Below, piece after piece: positions 5,628 to 7,800 of a stretch of DNA of 7,800 bases. The stretch is from Accumulibacter sp. GTDB lineage: Bacteria; Pseudomonadota; Gammaproteobacteria; Burkholderiales; Rhodocyclaceae. Under the pieces are notes generated by a model. The model made no database searches. It saw only the letters and a program-made list of their open reading frames with translations, and was not told the DNA's origin. A program made the translations under genes and the position numbers. The DNA lies in contig JAITAJ010000070.1 in assembly GCA_031284185.1 (NCBI GenBank), positions 1 to 7,800 of the forward strand, written 5' to 3'. Numbering within the stretch: the stretch's first letter is position 1; each line of letters begins with the position of its first letter.

Positions 5628-6445
5628 TTATCGCTCGATCTGAGGAAAAGTATCCTTGCGGCCAAGGAAGGCGGGGCGCAAGCCGAGGCTGGATGAAGAG
5701 ACGCCGCAAAAGATTGCGGCGCGGATCGAAGGGCCGCCGAACGTGAGCTTGCGGGAGATCATCGAAGGATTCTCGCCAGTTGCGTTCAAGGACAGCAGTC
5801 AGACTTTCAAGCAGCTGAAAGAAGTTTTCGGCATTTATGTCTCTACCTGCTACAAATGCCGGGAAAAAAAGAGGATGACAGGTTTTTACGCATCCGAGAA
5901 TGAAAAACGGGCCAGAAGGCGGAAGGCTGATCCCGAAGAATTCAAATCGGCCGTCAAGGAAAAACCAGACGCTTATCTGCGGAAATTTACCGAAAAGTCT
6001 GGCTGTTCGGCTGCTGCCGCGCACAAATGTTTACGGCAGCTTGATGTGACGCATAAAAAAGGCAGTTGCATACTCGGAAAGACTCGAAGAAGACAGGGCG
6101 GAATATCCCGGGAAAGCAAATAAAATTCCGCTCGGTGAGCGTATTTACGTCGACGAAAGTGGAGTAAAGCGCCGTCTCGTCCGGGAATACGGCAGGGCTG
6201 TCCGCGGCGTAAGAATCGAAGACATAAAACGCGGAAAAAAATTCCAGAGAACCAAGGTAATTGCCGCCCAATATTCGCCTCAAAACGGCAAAATCAGAAT
6301 CATCGCGCCGCTTTTCCACACGCAAAGTGCGACAGGGGAACTTTTTGAATCATGGCTCAAAACGAAGCTGATCGGATATATACCAAAGGGTATGACAATA
6401 ATCATGGACGAGGCTTCATCCTTGAAACCAACTGTTTTTAAGTTA
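5628..6445 (+). pseudogene. Decayed, mosaic IS630-type transposase (truncated)
   Basis: Three reading-frame pieces line up. Bases 5628-5660 give LSLDLRKSILAAKEGG, the usual N-terminus of one IS630-type helix-turn-helix. Bases 5656-6060, in another frame, give GRKPRLDEETPQKIAARIEG and then FKDSSQTFKQLKEVFGIY, RRKADPEEFKSAVKEKPDAY and AHKCLRQLDVTHKK. Bases from about 6056 to 6445, shifted again, give YSERLEEDRAEYPGK, RIYVDESGVKRRLVREYGRA, RGKKFQRTKVIAAQ, IIAPLFHTQSATGELFESWL and YIPKGMTIIMDEASS. The first catalytic Asp is in YVDESG (6152-6154) and the second in IIMDEA (6407-6409), where relatives normally have DN. Everything after that, including the catalytic Glu, is cut off by the IS5-family copy at 6446. 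The segment up to ~5775 resembles a different IS630 subfamily from the rest, suggesting an in-frame fusion. A plain ORF of 155 residues (5656-6123) would be called here, but it is only part of this gene. Confidence 0.78.
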
Positions 6446-6806
6446 GGGCGTGTTCACGCCAATTTTCAAGAATCTGTCATGTTTGGGGAATGGAAATCAC
6501 CGAAGCGCAATATCACCAGATCGAGGACTGTCTGCCGCGCCAGCGTGGAAACGTCAGCCTGTCGAATCTTCAAGTCCTGAATGCGATCCTGTATGTGAGC
6601 GAGCACGGCTGCGAATGGCGCGGGCTACCAGAGCGGTTTGAGCGCTGGCACACGATCTACACGCGAGTGAGCCGCTGGTCCAGGGCAGGCGTGCTGGAGC
6701 GGATTTTTGAGCAGCTGCAGCGCGCTCAAATCATCCGGCTCAAAATCGAGGCCGTCTCGCTGGACAGTACCTCGGTCAAAGTGCATCCCGACGGGAGCGG
6801 GGCGCT
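6446..6806 (+). mobile_element. IS5-family element, copy 2, 5' part interrupted by an IS630 element
   Basis: It begins with GGGCGTGTTCACGC at 6446-6459, the same end as the element at 47-538, directly after TTA, so the flank again ends in TA. The first 130 bases are about 96% identical to copy 1 by hand comparison, and the copies lie in opposite orientation. The sequence stops matching the IS5 family near 6806 (the A of GCTAGAG), where the IS630-family element begins. The 3' half should therefore lie beyond the right edge of the window, after the end of that element. Confidence 0.82.
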
Positions 6807-6807
6807 A
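6490..6807 (+). pseudogene. IS5-family transposase, N-terminal half, interrupted
   Basis: It starts at ATG 6490 with MEITEAQYHQIEDCLPRQRG and continues NVSLSNLQVLNAILYVSEHG, CEWRGLPERFERWHTIYTRV and EAVSLDSTSVKVHPDGSGAL. Asp92 in LDSTSVK is the first residue of the DDE triad. The N-terminal ~80 residues are the usual DUF4096-like/helix-turn-helix region of this group. After residue 106 the reading frame runs into unrelated sequence (ERFCFIHIRF) and stops at 6865-6867, because an IS630-family element has inserted; relatives continue with GALKKNG and about 140 further residues. The remaining half of the DDE domain is missing here. Unlike copy 1, the part present shows no frame damage, so this was probably an intact gene before the insertion. 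Confidence 0.85.
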
Positions 6808-6815
6808 GAGCGGTT

Positions 6816-6842
6816 TTGTTTTATTCATATACGTTTTATGCT
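6816..6842 (+). promoter_or_regulatory. Possible promoter of the IS630 transposase
   Basis: An AT-rich leader holds TTGTTT (6816-6821) and TATGCT (6837-6842), 15 bases apart; shifting the -35 to TTTTGT (6814-6819) gives 17 bases. This is followed by a purine-rich ribosome-binding sequence, GAGAGGGAG, just before the ATG at 6877. The match to consensus is weak. Confidence 0.3.
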
Positions 6843-6876
6843 ATTTTTTCCTGATGCTGAGACATGAGAGGGAGAA

Positions 6877-7320
6877 ATGCGAGCGTATTCACAGGATTTG
6901 CGGGAACGGGTATTGAAAGCGCTGGAGCGAGGGGAAGGGCCGACGGGGATTGCGCGGCGATTCGAGGTGAGCCGGATGTGGGTTTATCAGGTACGCCGTC
7001 GGTGGGAGCGAGAGGGGAACAGGGAAAGTCTGCGACAAGGGGGGTATCGGGTTTCCTGTATTGCCCATCTGGAAGAGACGATCCGGGGCTGGATCACGGC
7101 GGAAGTGGATTTGACCCTGGCGGAGCTGATCGAGCGGCTGAAGGGTGTGGGGATCAGGCTCAAGGTTCCGGCGCTCTGGCAACAGTTGAACAAGTGGGGG
7201 TTGAGGTATAAAAAAAACGCTGCGCGCCGGCGAGCAAGGGCGCGAAGACGTGCGACAGGCGCGGGAAGCCTGGATTCAGGCGCAGCCGCTGCTGGACACA
7301 AAGTCGTTGAAATTCATTGA
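6877..7320 (+). CDS. IS630-family transposase, first frame (DNA-binding part)
   Basis: The helix-turn-helix half of the transposase. It opens MRAYSQDLRERVLKALERGE, a standard IS630 start, followed by GIARRFEVSRMWVYQVRRRW (recognition helix region, residues ~20-45) and a second helical segment, WITAEVDLTLAELIERLKGV..WQQLNKWGLRYKK (~70-113). The start is ATG 6877 after GAGAGGGAG. True homology ends at the A-run 7210-7217; the remaining ~35 residues to the TGA at 7318-7320 (NAARRRARARRR and onward) are out-of-frame, arginine-rich and have no family counterpart. To make a full transposase the reading must move to the frame starting at 7217 (KTLRAGEQ), a +1 or -2 change. This could be transcript slippage on the A-run, ribosomal frameshifting or a mutation; programmed shifts at this place are known in the IS630 family. 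Confidence 0.85.
   Translation: MRAYSQDLRERVLKALERGEGPTGIARRFEVSRMWVYQVRRRWEREGNRESLRQGGYRVSCIAHLEETIRGWITAEVDLTLAELIERLKGVGIRLKVPALWQQLNKWGLRYKKNAARRRARARRRATGAGSLDSGAAAAGHKVVEIH
7210..7217 (+). promoter_or_regulatory. A8 run, candidate slippage site between the two IS630 frames
   Basis: The frame reads TAT AAA AAA AAC GCT; the catalytic half resumes as ACG CTG CGC from 7217. Loss of one A, or gain of two, in the transcript fuses the frames as YKKTLRAGEQ or YKKKTLRAGEQ. The -1 heptamer A AAA AAC is present but would lead to a stop within about 35 codons, so it is not the productive event. Confidence 0.5.
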
Positions 7321-7800
7321 TGAGACAGGAATGACGGCCCAGATGACGCGCCGTTATGGGCGATCGTCCAAAGGGAAGCGCTGTGTGGCCTCGGCACCCC
7401 AAGGACATCGCCAGACGACTACATTCATTGCCGCGCTCGGCTGTGAAGCCATTTCGGCGCCCTTGGTCATGGACGGGGCGATGGATGGGCGAACATTCAA
7501 AGCCTACGTGGAACAGTTCCTGTGCCCAACTCTGCGTCCCGGCGACCTCATCGTCGCCGATAATCTCTCCTGCCACAAGGTCGCCGGCGTCAAGGAAGCC
7601 ATTCAGGCCGTCGGCGCTTCTCTGCTCTATCTGCCTCCTTATTCCCCTGATCTCAACCCCATCGAGAAAGTGTTCTCGAAACTCAAGACCCTCCTGCGCG
7701 GCCTCGCTCCTCGTACAAAAAACTCTCTCTGGACAAACGTCGGATCACTCCTCGACTCCTTCTCCTCACAAGAATGCAAAAATTACTTCACCTCCTGTGG
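7217..7800 (+). CDS. IS630-family transposase, second frame (DDE catalytic part), runs off the end
   Basis: Open from the A-run to the window edge without a stop (about 194 codons). It reads TLRAGEQGREDVRQAREAW, then SLKFIDETGMTAQMTRRYGR, LIVADNLSCHKVAGVKEAI and LLYLPPYSPDLNPIEKVFSK, and ends KNYFTSCG. All three catalytic acids are present: Asp in FIDETG (7319-7321), Asp in VADNLS (7559-7561) and Glu in NPIEKV (7664-7666), with 34 residues between the second Asp and the Glu, the DD34E spacing of the IS630/Tc1-mariner superfamily. The catalytic domain therefore looks functional. There is no own start codon or ribosome-binding site near 7217, so expression depends on the frame change from the preceding frame. 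Relatives end within a few residues of the window edge. Confidence 0.88.

Larger units (their letters stand above)
6806..7800 (+). mobile_element. IS630-family element, right end outside the window
   Basis: The element appears to start at the TA of CTAG (6805-6808) inside the IS5-family transposase gene; IS630 relatives insert at TA, often within CTAG. It carries a transposase in two overlapping frames (6877-7320 and 7217 onward). The left end reads GAGCGGTTTTGTTTTATTC; the matching right inverted repeat is not in the window. The coding part is nearly complete, because relatives end within a few residues of where the window stops (NYFTSCG). The absence of stops across both frames suggests this is the youngest layer of the nest. 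Confidence 0.83.

Noticed and set aside
5422..5643. Small plus-strand ORFs starting in the AT-rich patch
   Set aside because: Three overlapping frames begin here without ribosome-binding sites or recognisable motifs. Only the end of one (LSLDLRKSILAAKE) is real sequence, and it belongs to the IS630-type remnant.
7212..7218. Classical -1 slippery heptamer A AAA AAC as the IS630 frameshift signal
   Set aside because: It is in the right phase, but a -1 shift leads to a stop within about 35 codons; the catalytic half is in the +1 (or -2) frame.
1..7800. CRISPR array, tRNA, rRNA or defence genes
   Set aside because: No regularly spaced repeats, cloverleaf-like segments, rRNA cores, or nuclease, helicase or toxin motifs were found on either strand.

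Overview
This is a 7.8 kb, mostly GC-rich window that looks like a Gram-negative proteobacterial chromosome. It resembles Betaproteobacteria (Rhodocyclales-like), judging from the style of the ThyA, DHFR and GuaC sequences; that placement is an impression, not a computed result. A block of five intact housekeeping or metabolic genes, all on the minus strand, sits between two areas of insertion-sequence (IS) debris.

Layout. (1) 47-538: an internally deleted IS5-family element (minus) that keeps both ~14-bp ends but has a broken transposase. (2) 557-772: the last ~70 codons of a plus-strand Orn/Lys/Arg decarboxylase, a remnant cut off next to the IS and overlapping the 3' end of folA tail to tail. 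(3) 751-5126, minus strand, read right to left: guaC (GMP reductase), paaK-like phenylacetate-CoA ligase, a double-ACT-domain protein, thyA (thymidylate synthase) and folA (dihydrofolate reductase). paaK and the ACT gene are 1 nt apart, and the thyA stop can overlap a possible folA start. (4) 5127-5620: a gene-free stretch with a hairpin in the guaC leader and an AT-rich patch with short repeats. (5) 5620-7800: a nest of insertion sequences. A decayed IS630-type transposase gene, itself apparently a mosaic of two subfamilies, is interrupted at ~6446 by a second copy of the IS5-family element. That copy is interrupted at ~6806 by a more intact IS630-family element that runs off the window end.

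How the genes work together. ThyA makes dTMP and releases dihydrofolate, which FolA reduces back to tetrahydrofolate, so this is the classical thymidylate cycle pair. GuaC returns GMP to the IMP pool and so also belongs to nucleotide metabolism. PaaK activates phenylacetate (or another aryl acid) to its CoA thioester; the ACT protein directly behind it is probably a small-molecule-binding partner or regulator. The mobile elements are passengers and have destroyed at least one gene, the decarboxylase.

I see no new defence, secretion or biosynthetic system. The points most worth checking are the three-layer IS nest, the same +1 (or -2) frame change at an A-run in both IS630-type genes, the mosaic transposase ORF, and two mutually exclusive stem structures predicted in the thyA leader. 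No tRNA, rRNA or CRISPR array was seen.
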